Of a DNA stretch of 64,000 nt, positions 49,209 through 61,325 are shown in pieces; within the stretch, counting starts at the first letter, position 1, and the number at the start of each line of letters is the position of its first letter. The notes beneath the pieces were generated by a model that ran no database searches, had not been told where the DNA came from, and was given only the letters and a program-made list of their open reading frames with translations. The position numbers and the translations under genes are program-made. This DNA comes from Protea cynaroides (lineage: Eukaryota > Streptophyta > Magnoliopsida > Proteales > Proteaceae): positions 114,733,502-114,797,501 of the forward strand of contig CM053276.1 of assembly GCA_028583415.1 (NCBI GenBank), written 5' to 3'.

Positions 49209-49978
49209 GGGCCCGTTTGATAAAACTTCTGCTTCTGGATTCTGGATTTTGGTTCAAATTTGGATTCTACTCCAAACTACTCCAGGATTATTTTGGAGTA
49301 AAAATTTATTTGATAACGCAATTCTAAAATGGATTCTAGAGCATTTTTGAATTAGAAACACGTTTGATAACACACTATCCCCCTAATCGAAGTCTAGAAA
49401 AATAGTCGTGGTAGTAGTGAGTGATGGTAGTGGGTGGTGGCGGTGGGGTGGTGGTGGCGATGATGGTGGTGGTGGGTGGTGGTGGGGTGGTGGTGGCGAT
49501 AATGGTGGTGGTGGGTAATGGCAATGGTGGTGGGTGGTGGATGATGGGTGGCGGTGGCGGTGGCAATGGCGGTGGTGGTGGTGGTGGTGGTTATGGTGAT
49601 GGCAGTGGTGGCGGTGGCGATGGCGGTGGCGGTGGTGGTGGTGGTGGTGGTAGTGGCGATGGTGGTATTGTTAAGGGGATGGCAGTGGTGGCGGTGGCGG
49701 TGGTGGAAGTAGCGATGACGGTGGTGGTGGTGGTAGTGGTGGTAAAGTGAGAGTCAAGTGAGAGTTGACTCTTTTCTTTCTTTCAAAAAGTTGATCCAAC
49801 AGTTTGGAGCAAGTATTTATGACTCCAAAATTTTGGATTCTGGAATCATTTTGAATCCGATTCACTCTGTGGGAGTTGGAATCCAACTGGAGTTATCAAA
49901 CGTACTTCTACTCCAAAATGGCTCCCTGGGAGCCAGAATCCATAGAATCCAGAAGTAGAAGTTTTATCAAACAGGCCC
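49209..49978 (-). mobile_element. TIR element with (GGT)n core, copy B, inside copia
   Basis: The left end is GGGCCCGTTTGATAAAACTT; the reverse complement of the right end is GGGCCTGTTTGATAAAACTT. TTA lies directly outside both ends (49206-49208 and 49979-49981), a 3-bp target duplication of the PIF/Harbinger-Tourist type. Flanks and core match copy A (10418-11196) in reverse orientation. The insertion interrupts the copia integrase frame, so it post-dates that element. Confidence 0.9.
49408..49747 (+). repeat. (GGT/GGC)n trinucleotide tract
   Basis: About 340 bp of imperfect GGT/GGC/GAT repeats in the core of copy B; the complement of the tract in copy A. Poly-Gly frames here are artefacts. 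Confidence 0.95.
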
Positions 49979-50480
49979 TTAAAGTTCTATTTTTTTTTCT
50001 TTCAGCAATTCCATTAGATTCAGGTTGATAAGGTGCTGTAGTTTCATGTATAATGCCACTTTCTTCACAAAATTTACTTAAGTTTTGAGTTCCATATTCA
50101 GTTCCCCTATCGGTTTTTAATCTCTTAATTGTTTTTCCTAATTGATTTTCCACTTCATTTTTGTATGCTTTAAATGTATTTTCTGTTTCATCTTTTGTCC
50201 TTAAAAGATAAACCTTGGTGTATCTAGAATAATCATCTATGAATGTTATATAGTATTTTTTGCCACCTCTTGACTCATGAGACCTAAAATCAGCAATGTC
50301 ACTATGGATAAGTTTTAAAAGTTCACTTTTCCTTTCAACTCTTTTATGAGGTTTTTTGGTCATTTTCGTCTCTACACAAATAGGACACTTATGATATAGA
50401 GGTTTTAGATTTCCTTTAATAAATCCTAATTTTGTAAGTCTTTTAATGTATGGTGCACTTCGGTGTCTTAATCTACCATG
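49979..50480 (-). pseudogene. Copia GAG-pre-integrase and integrase, N-terminal part
   Basis: Reading leftward from 50480: a stop where the family has Trp (DL*HGRLRHRS, TGG to TAG), then a zinc-binding-like PLYHKCPICVETK. Next comes the integrase core with HSDIADF, YYITFIDDYSRYTKVY and PYQPESNGIAERKKNRT, the family's DDE acidic positions. The frame ends at the TIR insertion. Confidence 0.9.
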
Positions 50481-51833
50481 TCATAAATCAAACGATTCAA
50501 TCAAATAAGAGAAAGAAACATTTTCATTCATTACATTGTTAACACTTAGTACAAAAAAATCATTGGTCACATATTCTTTACCCACAAAAATATCTCCTTT
50601 TAACAAAATTGTCTTATCGGCTTCAAAGATTAATTTCATTCCTGTCTTGTTGAGAAGAGAGTCTGACACCAGATTTCGATGAATTTCTGGAACATGTAAA
50701 ACATCATTAAGCATGAGAGTCTTTCCAGAAGTTAATTTTAGAAGTATTTGTCCTTTGCCCATGACTTGAGATGTTTGGGAATTTTCCATATATACAAGAT
50801 CACCATCACTAACCGTTGAATATTTCATAAATAAATTTCGGTCTGCGCATATGTGTCTAGTTGCATCAATATCAACAACCCATTCTTTGGGCTTCTCCAC
50901 CAGATGTACTTCAGTCACTACCGCTGCAAATTGATTTTCTCCAGTAAGATTCACTCTAGCCTTGTCATTACCCTTGTTGTCACCACTCTTGTTCTTTTTG
51001 TAAAGTCGACATTCTTTCTTGAAATGACTAGCCTTCCCGCAAAAGAAACATGTGTCTTTCGGCTTCTTGAACTTATTGTCCTTTTTCATGTGATGAGACT
51101 TATTGGGTTGCTCTCTTCCTCGTTTCTTGGACTGTTCTCCTTTATCGGACTCTACAAGGTTTGCCTTGGATTTGAATTCCTTGGCTTTTTCTACCTTGTC
51201 TTTTTCCTGGTTCTTCTCTTCAATCTTGACTTGAACAATGATTTGATCAAGTGTCCAGTCCTTGGTTTTATGCTTCATATGAGATTTGAAGTCATTCCAT
51301 GAAGAGGGTAATTTCTCAATGAGAGCCCCAGCCACAAATGTTTCAGGTAAATTAATCCCTTCTTTAACCAGATTTTCAACCAACACTTGGAACAGGTCGA
51401 TTTGCATGGAGATGTTCATGTCATCTTTCATTTTAAAGTTTAAAAAATTTGCAGTAACATATTTCTTACTCCCTGCATCATCCAAAGAATATTTTTTCTC
51501 TAATGCATTCCAGATAGTAGAAGCATATTCATAAGATGCATATACATTGTAAAGATCATTAGACAATGAGTTCAGAATCTTATTTTTGAATTGATAATCA
51601 ACTTCTATCCATGCCACCCGATTGACTTTCACATTAGGATCATTGTCCTCAGCCGGTATGGGTTCAGACAGAGCAAATACCACTCCTAGTTGAGTCAATG
51701 CAAATTTCATCATCTGCTTCCACCTCTTGAAATTTGACCCATTGAATGGTTCAATTTTGTCAAACTCAGTCACAAGGCATAATTTTTCCATTGATGGAAC
51801 AACAGAAGCAGTCAAACTCGATTCAATAGCCAT
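50481..51833 (-). pseudogene. Copia Gag and protease
   Basis: Start chosen at MAIESSLTAS (51833), since five upstream codons are not family-like. Gag carries FDKIEPFNGSNFKRWKQ near the N-terminus, EGINLPETFVAGALIEKLPSS in the middle, a lysine-rich linker, and one CCHC knuckle, CFFCGKASHFKKEC. The protease follows, but its active-site motif reads DIDATRHIC where DSGA/DTGA is expected; the Gly is lost and the enzyme is probably dead. The frame is otherwise open for 450 codons. The next codon is the TAG described for the integrase region. Confidence 0.9.
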
Positions 51834-51870
51834 GATCCCCAGTCTCAAACTATGAATTAATCTTAAGAAC

Positions 51871-52780
51871 TGTAAGAGACTATTAGAGAGTTACAAGAAA
51901 AAAGAAAATAAATATTAATAACGTTTAAGTCAGAACACTTACAGAAATTATGAAGTAAGATTAACAATATGGATAGGACTGAGTCGTGTCACCGGTCACT
52001 ATCCTTAAGATTAATTCACACCTTATGTGCAAAAAGTTCCTGTGAGATTAATCCCTAAGATAAAACAGTCCTGAAATTGAAGCTTCTTCCACTTAAGTTG
52101 CACTCCAACAAGTCGTTTTCGTCAGAATTTCGACGGCTACAATCAACACTCAAAAGAAATCGATTGATTTTGATAACTATGAAAACCAGAATAAGGCTGG
52201 AGGAGAGAGAGAGAGAGTTAGAGTTGTGTATGGATAAATTGTTGTTGTAACCTTATGCTAATTGACTCTTTTCATATTAATAGAAAAGAAGTCCAAATCA
52301 AAGGGTACGATGAAAAGTTCTATCCATCCAACGGGTTGTGACGAAAGGGTGCGTCAGTAGAATAGAAGGTCAAGATTTAATCTCTCAAATGCTAATTTGA
52401 ATTCATATCTATTCAAATACGTCATGTCTCTATGTATTCAAATACGTAGAGACATACCCTTTAAAAAAAAAAAGTCAACGGATAAACCCGGCCTGGCTCG
52501 ACGCGCGCGCGCGTGTGAAAAGAACCCCGGACCCCCCGGACTCTTCCCTCTAGATGCATCCTTTCATTTAATGGCTCAAGATGTTATAGGTCACACAATA
52601 TATATATACCTTCTCAATCTTTCTTCTCCAAGCAATATGAGACTAAAACAAGTCCTACAAACTATGCCAACCAAAAAATACAAATGGAAAATTTTTCTTC
52701 CAAAACCAAAATCAGAAAAAAGAGTCAAAATTTTGAAACTTTTAGTTGTTTTTGTTTTTTAAAACTCTAAAAACCCAACA
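51871..52780 (-). repeat. 5' LTR of the minus-strand copia element
   Basis: Begins TGTTGG on the element strand at 52780 and ends TTACA at 51871. The first internal bases (GTTCTTAAGATTAATTC on the element strand) do not match the usual initiator tRNA-Met PBS. Confidence 0.9.
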
Positions 52781-52785
52781 CTTCC

Positions 52786-55356
52786 CCTATTTGACATGGG
52801 AGAAATTTGTTACTTCAAAAATCCAGATGGTACATTGTTCCACACACTCATGCCTAACAATTTTCTACGACTTTAACACATCCAACCAAATTTTGTGAAG
52901 AAAAAGGATATCTATTGATTTATACATATATATGGTGGGTAAATTTTTTTCCGTTATGGATGGCAAGTGAATTATTAAATAAAATTTTCCTTATATTGCA
53001 TTTAAATTATTAAAGTACTTTAATTTCCTTTCATGCTCAAAAACTAGCGGGGGGAATCACCAGTGGCAGAGCAAATCATGTCTCAGTTTTTTATTTTTGA
53101 TAAATTCCCTCACAAAAAAAAAAAAAAAAAAAAATAAAATCACATATCCTCAAATTGGGTTAAAATTCAATAGGGGAACCATCATTATACAAAGGGAAGA
53201 GGTTCGTTGCTCCCCTAAGCAGAGAAGTCAAGAGATGAAACTAGAGAAGGGGATTTAATTGGAATATCATAAATATGAGTAGGATTTTATTCACGTTTGA
53301 AACTAGATACCGACAAACAATGGTGTTAGATACTTGATTGGTTGATCAGAAAAACTTTTGCCTTGTATAATGTAATGGAATTTATCATTTGAGAAAATTT
53401 GTAACCTATAATGCAAAGAGTGATGGCTACCCTCTTTTTTTAGCTCTTTCCTTTTGTTTATTTTTCAATATTCCATCAAAAATATATATTATAATGCCTT
53501 AAACTCATCATTAATTTTTGAAAGATTGTTTCCACTATCCTAAAATATATTTAAAAAAAAAATGTAGTGTTTGTTGTCTAATCTATGTGAATTATTTTAA
53601 CTTTTAATATAAAAAGTAATATATATTTTTTTAAGGGACTTCCAAATCTTTAATTAGTGGCGCCCATTAAGAAAGGTGGAGAAAGGAAAAGGAAGGGGAA
53701 GGGGAAGGGGAAATGGTTGGTTTAAGGCACAAGTTTTATAAAAGAATTGAACCACTGACTCAATCGATGCTTGCATTCAGTTGTTAAGACACCAATCAAT
53801 TGATAAATATTCTTTTCCGAATTGTCTTAAAGCAGTCCACTTGAGCTGAGTCCAACTTCTCTATGATAGCAAAGAAAAGTATTCATCACACAACTCATCT
53901 TAATAATTCACATTTTTAATCCACGTGGACAGTTGATATGGTTGTTTCCACCATTGGAGGTGTTGTATATCCTTTACACTAGTAACATGTTAGATTGTAG
54001 GTCATATCTTATGTTATGTATAGATTGAGTTTTATTCTATATTAATGTTGAATTTTATTTTTGATAAATATTAATTTTGAATTGAAGACCAAGGCTGTTT
54101 TGACTTGAAATGCTTGTAAAAAAAAGAAAAGAAAAGAAAAGAAAATAGTCAAGAAAAAAAGAGAGATTTACTTTGCCTACTTATTAAATCCTTCATATAT
54201 AGAATAGCAGACCCCAATATTGTAACACCTTGCATTCTCATCATGTGAATGAAAATAAATTTAAAAAAGGGTTTTTTTTTTTTTTTTGGGTAACAATTTA
54301 AAAAAGGGTTCAAGATGGTTGATTAGCACGATTATAATGCATTAATTATTTTTAAGAATATTTTAGTCCAAAGATCATAAAGTAGATGGTATTAATGAAT
54401 TTTTGTTTTTTGGAGGGTCAAGAATAAAAAGTTATAATTAGTTAAGAAGTATCGTGCAAAAAAAAAATTTTGTTTTATGCTACCTTCCAACGTATTTTCT
54501 CTGAAAAATCTATTTTTTTTTCCTTCCACACATTAAGCATGGGAACAAAATTGGCCTAAATTACAAAATAGATTTTTCAAAAATTTCAAAGCTTAATATT
54601 CTCATGTGAAAGAAAAAATGCATGTAGGGTGAAATTAATAGAGTGAATAAACAATAGGATTCGGGCTATCCTAGTCCTTGATGGCTAATGTAAGAGGATC
54701 TTTTATTTTTCTAAACGTCACACAACATCATCTATTCTGCCACATGGCCAGATGTTGCACCTATTTTGATCATTGGATAGAAAAAACATGGTCTAGAATC
54801 TAGATTAATCATATGTCAAATTTTAATATTTAATTCAATTAAATATCCTTTCGTATATGCATACATCTTCTATTTGTCCATGCATTGTACTACGAGTAGT
54901 TTTAATATTATTCTACACTCTCTCAACTTGAATGATTTAGATTTAAAAACTCATAAAAATGAATGATTTAGATTTAGTCCTAAGGAGTTCAGATCACCTA
55001 TATGTACATGCACTCTAGTTCCATGGGATTCTATCTCCATCGATATCATCAAAGGTGCTAACTATATCATAGCATAAAAAAATAAATTAATCAAAATAAA
55101 AGAATTGGCTTCTTATTTTCAGGTCTTGAGATCATATTCTTCTTAGGGGTGTCACTTAGAATGATTCTGGATAATCCGGATGCATCTTAAATTGGTTCTA
55201 CTTCTACCTTTTAGGGCCAGTACCAGAATCATCCCAATTACTTAATCGGTTTTAAAACTTGAATCAATATTACCAATTAATAATGGAAGGGTCTAGTTCC
55301 ATCTAAATGGTTCTTATCAATATTAATGATAAAAGATTTCAATGGGATAATCAAAA

Positions 55357-55392
<36 letters not shown>

Positions 55393-56262
55393 TACGGTCT
55401 TCATTTGACCAGACAACTCTTTTGATCAAATCCAAAACAATGAATCTGTTCACCTTCTTGCTTCTGGAGGTCATCAAATTCCAAAATGGTTGGCCCATGC
55501 TGGCACTTTTAAGAGCCGTCCGATTTTGACCAGAATTCAGATAATGACTTCCTTTCGTTAGTTGCAGTCACCAGACAGATGGTGAACGTTCATAGTCAAA
55601 ACACTTGGAACATTGGAGGAGATGTGGACCTTAATTTGCTCAAGTCATTGAGATGAGATTTCTACCAAATTTTTTTTAGATGAAAAATCAACATGATTGG
55701 GATTTGTGACCTCCAAAACTTAAATTAATTAGTAATTAAATCAGACAAAGACTTTTATTTGCCGTGGAAAAGGCGGCGAAGTGTGCTCTAGACACAGGAG
55801 GAGTGAAATGATTCTTTTTTAAAATAAACAAATGTCGTTCTTAAATTCTCCGCTTTGATACGAGGACCACATAGCCTGACAGCAATCTCCCACCTTCGGA
55901 TTAATTTAATCACTCGCTTTTTTAGATGATAACTCACCAGTCACCAGCTTACTTAGGACTTGTGGGCATGGATCCCTCAGAAACTCCTGCTTTTCAAATG
56001 GGTCTTGGTTCTTGATTACTTGTGGAGTTTGATAATCTTTTTTTTTTTGATAATGCGGACTATTTTGAGAATTCATTGTCAAAATAGAGTCTGGATCACA
56101 TGCGAGTGCTAGAAGTGTGGTATAATCTTTGGACGATAAATGTCCTATGGAGTAAACGGTGCTAACTTTCGTTAGCTAAATAAATTCTATTTTTTAATTT
56201 CTTTTATTTTAATAATTGATTTAGTGATTTAACAATCATATTTTTTAAGATAAGTAAGTCTA
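52786..56262. other. AT-rich intergenic region
   Basis: No coding domain is visible. Contains A-runs at 53107-53132, a GGGGAA purine tract near 53690-53710, AAAAG repeats near 54120-54145 and a (GA)n microsatellite at 55359-55389. Short open frames are unconvincing. Confidence 0.5.
55359..55389 (+). repeat. (GA)n microsatellite
   Basis: About 15 uninterrupted GA units. Confidence 0.95.
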
Positions 56263-56935
56263 TTAGAAATAAAAGCAATCTTGTTTTATCTCGAGGATCC
56301 CTGGTTGAACCAGCACTAGCTTCTCCACTCCTATACCATCCAGCCTCATCCAACGGCCTTCCTTTGATTCTAATATTCTCTCCCTTAATTTGTCTGATCC
56401 TTTCCCCCCTCCCTTCCAGTTCGTAGGAGCAGCTCCCTGGTTAGCCCGAACCATTCATCGGTTAAATCCCTTCCCCTCCCTGTTAATCACCAACCTTGTT
56501 CCACAGTCGCAAAAATCCTTGGCCATACTTGAACCTTCCCTTGCTTCTACTTCCTTGGCTGATGTTGAGGTGGCTACCAACTCAGATAAGGATCCAGACT
56601 CCTCGTTAAGTGTGGAATGGTACACTAATTGGAAGGGCCTCCTGGAAGATGCTAGAAATACCCATATCCATACTCCTGCTTTCTGGTTTTCGAGAGAGGA
56701 AGTACCCATATCCATACTCCTTCTAATCGTCTTGGCGAGTTAAAAAAATGAATCTGTTTTGTCATGGCTGTTTTCTTTTCTTTGTTGGGCCTTAATTAGT
56801 TATGTTGTAATCAAGGCTCAATTTTTTTGTCTTGTTATTTTGTTTTGCTTGGTCATTTTCAAGGGACCAGCTTGTTATATTCTTCTTTTTAGATTAATAA
56901 AATTTCTACTTATAAAAAAAGAAAAAAAAAATCCG
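56263..56935 (+). mobile_element. Possible LINE 3'-end remnant
   Basis: A 117-codon frame (56390-56743) is followed by TTAATAAAATTTCTACTTA and an A-rich tail at 56917-56930, the typical end of plant L1-type LINEs. The frame itself matches no domain I recognise. No target duplication was found. Confidence 0.4.
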
Positions 56936-57546
56936 CCACATTGTAGCTAGAAACTACAAAAGAAATTGTCACGTCACAATGAGAATAGTTTCTGAATCTT
57001 TAGTTCTGGGTGTCTTCGGTTTGATTTCTATTTGTATTTGTTGAGGTTATATTAATTTCTAGAATTGTTTTGTAAGATTTTTGGATCCAATTTCTTCAAA
57101 AGTATAAATAGATTTAAACACAAATTTAAAAACTGGTTAGGAGTTGTATCGATTCTATCTTTAGTTTATGTTTGGTATGTATTCTTAAAAATGGGAATGC
57201 GTTCGTACCTGAGAATGAGAAAGAGTTACAAAGCGAGATACTTTCGCAATGGGCTCAGAGTGCTAAAAAGGAAAAAAATTATGTTCCAAAATGGATAGCA
57301 TTCTCTTAATGCAATCTATGATTCAAGAACGAAAATGCATACCAAACATTATTTTTATCATCTTGTAAGGTGCTATTGACTTAGAATGAGTTCTAAAAAT
57401 ACATACCAAATGCAATCTCAAACTTTTTGAATTTAAAAAATCCATCTATGATATGATTACTATTATTCTCTATATCCAGCCCTCCATTGGCCCATATATA
57501 TCCAAATCCTGAACGTATGCCTTCTTCGAAATCCCAAACGTAATAC

Positions 57547-57953
57547 TTTTTATTTTTTATTTTTTTAGAAGCCGATGAATATATTAGAAATAAAAGAAAA
57601 AAATAGTCACATAGAAACCCTAAAGAGATGTAAAACCCCACCTTCAGCATTGCCATCAGCAGGGGCCAAATTAGGAAAACTAAAATCGTGGTCTATGAGA
57701 AACATCTCACACCACATCGCAATTTACAAAATCTGGACTAGAATTCCATATATAAATGAAAGCCTATCATGGGCTGCCTTTCGGGCTAGTCTATCTAGAG
57801 ATGTATTTGTCTCTCTGAATCCATGTGTGGTCCTGACTTGTTACGATACCAAGTTTACTGATAATGCTCTCCACTCTTGCAGGCAAAACCAAGGCAGTTT
57901 TCTATCTTGCAATGCCAAAACCACTGAGCTTGAATCACACTCCAACGAGATTT
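57547..57953 (-). mobile_element. 5'-truncated LINE fragment with 17-bp TSD
   Basis: The minus strand ends in TTTCTAATATATTCATCGGC plus an A-rich tail (57547-57569). The direct repeat AATCCCAAA(C/A)GTAATAC flanks it at 57530-57546 and 57954-57970 with one mismatch. Near its start, LARKAAHDRL-like residues can be read with frameshifts, as at the end of a LINE RNase H domain. Confidence 0.75.
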
Positions 57954-57970
57954 AATCCCAAAAGTAATAC

Positions 57971-59075
57971 ATTCTTAACATTAATTAGTTTTTTTTTATT
58001 TTTTTTGAGGAAAAATGAAGAGAGGGCAATGAGAAGGCATGCTTTTTTCTTAAACCCTAAGAAGACGGAAAAAAGTGGTTGATTATATATCAATGCTTTT
58101 TAATTCATTTTAATTTTACGGTTTTATTTTGCAATTATAAATTCCGTCCCCTCCCCTCTTCCCTCTCAGTCATTCCCTTTTTCTCCTTCTTTCAACGCGT
58201 TTTTTTTTTTATTTTTTTTATTTTTTATTTTTTATCTCTTTCTCTATCTCTTATGTCTTCCTCTCTCTCCCATACTTTTTTTTTCTGAATGTGGTGTTGG
58301 TCTTTTACCAACTGAGCTATCATCTTATCACCACCTTATCACCTTGGGTGCCTTCTTTCTCTCTTATTTCTTCTTTCTTTCTTCTCCCCCTTTTTCATCT
58401 CCTTTTCTTTCTCGTTTCTGTTAACTCCCTCTTTCTTTCCTTCTTCCCTCTTTCTTTCCTTCTTCTTCCTAGATTATTCACGCCACTCATCTCTCTCCTT
58501 CCACTCTTGTAATAACAATCCAAAAACGAAAATAACGAAAACAAAATTTACCTAACCCTTGTTTTCACCCTCCTCTTTATCTTTCTCCTTCCTCTCTCTC
58601 CTTTTTCCTTTTCACTTTTCTTTCTCTCTTCTTTTCCTACTGTGGTTCTTTCTCTCTTTTTCCATACAGCCACCAGTCCCCCCCAAAACACGCTCTCTCT
58701 CTCTCTCTCTCTCTCTCCCTCCTAAAATTGTCACTGATCTCTGGGTATTGCACCGTTGACCTGGATCGATTTTTGGCTCTGCAGGAAATGAGAAAAAGCC
58801 CACTGTATCCCTCGGAATATATATAAAATGGCCATCTGGTTGCATCATATTGAGGACAAAACCTACGGCAGGCCACGGCAAGGAACATAATTTGGGAATT
58901 GAATTGCTCTTCGTTGGCAGATAAGTTTTCTTCAGTCAAATTTCTGAAACCTTCTTCATGCATATAGAATTATAATCAGTTTAAGTCTTAATCTTAACAT
59001 GGGTAATTTTGCAGGATATGTTTTATAGGTTATCTGGATGTTCTTCGATCGGTTCTTCATGATTGAAGGTGGCAC
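57971..59075. other. Pyrimidine-rich intergenic stretch
   Basis: 58130-58720 is dominated by C/T on the plus strand, with a (CT)n run near 58688-58716. All open frames there are low-complexity Ser/Leu/Phe or their complements. No gene is supported. Confidence 0.5.
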
Positions 59076-59160
59076 AATGAAGAACCAAGACACAAGAAAA
59101 TCCTGGTTGACTGAACGAGGATGGGTCGACCAAGATTTTCTTGTTTTTTGGTTCTTCATT
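59076..59160 (+). other. Near-perfect 36-bp foldback hairpin
   Basis: Arms at 59076-59111 and 59125-59160 start AATGAAGAACCA and pair with about five mismatches or wobbles around a 13-nt loop. A shorter overlapping inverted repeat (GGTTCTTCAT...ATGAAGAACC, 59051-59086) lies just upstream. It could be a microRNA-like precursor or a tiny foldback element. Confidence 0.6.
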
Positions 59161-59957
59161 ATTGAGGATTAGATTCCCCTTTTGCTACAGTGGAAGGAGT
59201 TGCGGACGGGGTACTAAGAGTAGCGTGACCTCCGCCAACCCTGGTAAGATTTTAATTCAAAAATTCGAACTAATGAGCGGAGAGACTCCACAAATTAGGA
59301 TTCAAAGTTCCAATCTCATTAATAATATGAGACTATTCTCAATATCCTTGTGACCACGTTTTCTGATGGTTGTGGTACAAGTACAGAGATGTGGTTTTGG
59401 CATTTGTACGCTAAGTTCTCGCCCACGTTGAAGCAATTTCCATGGCCGGATCAATATGTCGATGAGACTGTCTATTACTAGTTCCATTCTTTTTGCAAGT
59501 ACCGAGCAGGAAATTCAGTACGATCAGGTACAAAATCTGTCATATGTTACAAGTAGAAAATTCAAATTTAATTGGAAACGAAACAAAAAATATAAAAAAT
59601 AAAAAATTGCTTTTGCGTATTGCTTTTGTATATCTTCGCTTTATTAGCTTGCTCATTATTAATTTTTGAGTGTTTTTTTCAATACAAAGTTCTAATATTT
59701 GGTAACAATGAGATATGGGTTAATATCTTGATACGTAGGTAAAACTCCCTCCCATTTTATGAACAATATGAAGTGTCTATCCTACTAGGGTTGTTTTTGG
59801 TATTCTTTTTCTTTTCTCTATTTTTATTATTTTTCAAAAAATATTTTAGTCTTAATCTTAACATGGGTAATTAAGAAGTTACGATATAATTGATTCCCGA
59901 AACCATTTGATTCCCTAAAGGGCCGAAACCATTTGATTCCCAAAACCATTGACATGA
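59161..59957. other. Intergenic, one unidentified coding-like stretch
   Basis: A 44-codon open stretch at 59350-59481 reads VTTFSDGCGTSTEMWFWHLY and FPWPDQYVDETVYY. It has a protein-like composition but no recognised family, no start codon and no splice model. The rest is AT-rich. Confidence 0.35.
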
Positions 59958-59968
59958 TCCTCTTGGGC

Positions 59969-61313
59969 CTTTAAAGGATTTAAGCCCAATCGGATGAGAG
60001 CTATAAATAACCACATCACTTGGGTTTCGGAGCTTATTGACCCATCAAATAGGTGTTGGAGAATGGACATTCTTTATATGATTTTTAAGCCTGAAGATAA
60101 GAAGGCTATTTTGAAGACTCCTTTGAGTATATTCCCTTGTGAAGATACTCGGATGGGGTGGAGAGAAACATGGAAGGTTTTCAGTTAAGTCAGTTTATCA
60201 TCTTATCTCTAATATTAGAGATGAGTCTGATGAATCAATCGATCCTATTCCCAACCAGCATGATTTAAACCATATTCCAAGGAAAGTTTGGAAAAAAATC
60301 TAGTCTTGCCATACTCTTCCCAAGATCAAATATTTCCTTTGAAAATCATGTGCAAATGGCCTCGCTTCAAGGGATGAGCTTTCCCACCACCAAATTCCAG
60401 TAGATGCCGTGTGTAAAAGATGTGGTGTGCCCAAAGAAACCATCGATCATATTCTGACTCAGTGTCCTTTTGCTAAGGCAGTCTGGTTCGGATTTGATGT
60501 TTCCCACAGAATTCCAGACTCTGCTAATTTTTTGTTTCCTCAATGGATTCAAAATTGGGACTCTATGTTTAATATGTCGAAGCAGATGGTTAGGTATTAT
60601 TGGGCGTATGCTTCCTTCATATGTTGGTATCTTTGGATGGCAAGAAACGATTTTATTTCCAATCCAAATCATGGGATCTTGCGGAGGTGATTCAAAAAGC
60701 CAATATGGCATTTTTTGAATTTGCTAAGATTTCGCCAGCTCTTGTTTTTACAATTCCTGATTTGGCGTAAGATAGGTCCAATGATATTTGGAGTCCTCCT
60801 CCTCATGGCAACTTCAAGTGCTTAATTTTTTTAAGGATGAGTTGGATTCTAGAGGAATTGGATTCATCATCCGTAGCTGTTATGGAAACCCTATTATTGT
60901 CGATTCTCAAGGGGTTCAAATCTCTTCGCCTTTCATGGGAGAAACATTGGTAGTTCGGAGAGCTCTCATGACTGCAGTAAAGGAAGGTTTCTCTGATATT
61001 ATTCTTGAATCAGATTGCGAGAATCTTATTAATTGTATCAATGATCCATTACGTCCTTGTGTCCGTGAGGTGCAAACTATAATGGATGATATTCTATCTG
61101 TGGATGCCTTGTGTCCTTCTATTTCTTTTGTTTCTATTTCTAGGAGTGCAAATAATGTTGCCCACTCCCTAGCCAGGAAGGCCGTGTCTTCAGCGGGGTT
61201 GATTCACTGGCCTATTTCATCTCCCTGGCTTCTTGACTTATGTAATGTTGAAGCCTTGGTTGTTTTCCTTTTTTAATTGAATAAATTATCTTTTTACCAA
61301 AAAAAAAAAAAAA
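59969..61313 (+). mobile_element. 5'-truncated L1-type LINE, ORF2 C-terminus
   Basis: The zf-RVT region reads CKRCGVPKETIDHILTQCPF (60415-60474) followed by AVWFGF and an aromatic-rich segment. An RNase H domain (RVT_3) reads from about 60820 to 61240, with GIGFIIRS, GETLVVRRALMTAV, IILESDCENLI and SRSANNVAHSLARKA. Stops and frame changes near 60190, 60300 and 60690 make it a pseudogene. A poly(A) tail ends at 61313. TCCTCTTG(G/A)GC flanks it at 59958-59968 and 61315-61325, a likely target duplication. Confidence 0.85.
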
Positions 61314-61325
61314 TTCCTCTTGAGC

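Larger units (their letters stand above)
45543..52780 (-). mobile_element. Full-length inactivated Ty1/copia retrotransposon
   Basis: The minus-strand element is bounded by LTRs at 52780-51871 (5') and 46525-45543 (3'). On the element strand the LTR begins TGTTGGGTTTTTAG and ends TTACA. CTTCC flanks both outer ends (45538-45542 and 52781-52785), a perfect 5-bp target duplication. A GTGGGGGAAT purine tract precedes the 3' LTR. Gag, protease, integrase, RT and RNase H follow in copia order but contain stop codons, and the integrase region is split by a TIR element at 49209-49978. Confidence 0.95.

Noticed and set aside
50853..51302. 149-codon plus-strand frame
   Set aside because: Antisense of the copia Gag-protease frame; hydrophobic and without a domain.
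58079..58963. Series of Ser/Leu/Phe-rich frames and Arg/Glu-rich complements
   Set aside because: Low-complexity translation of a pyrimidine-rich tract on both strands.
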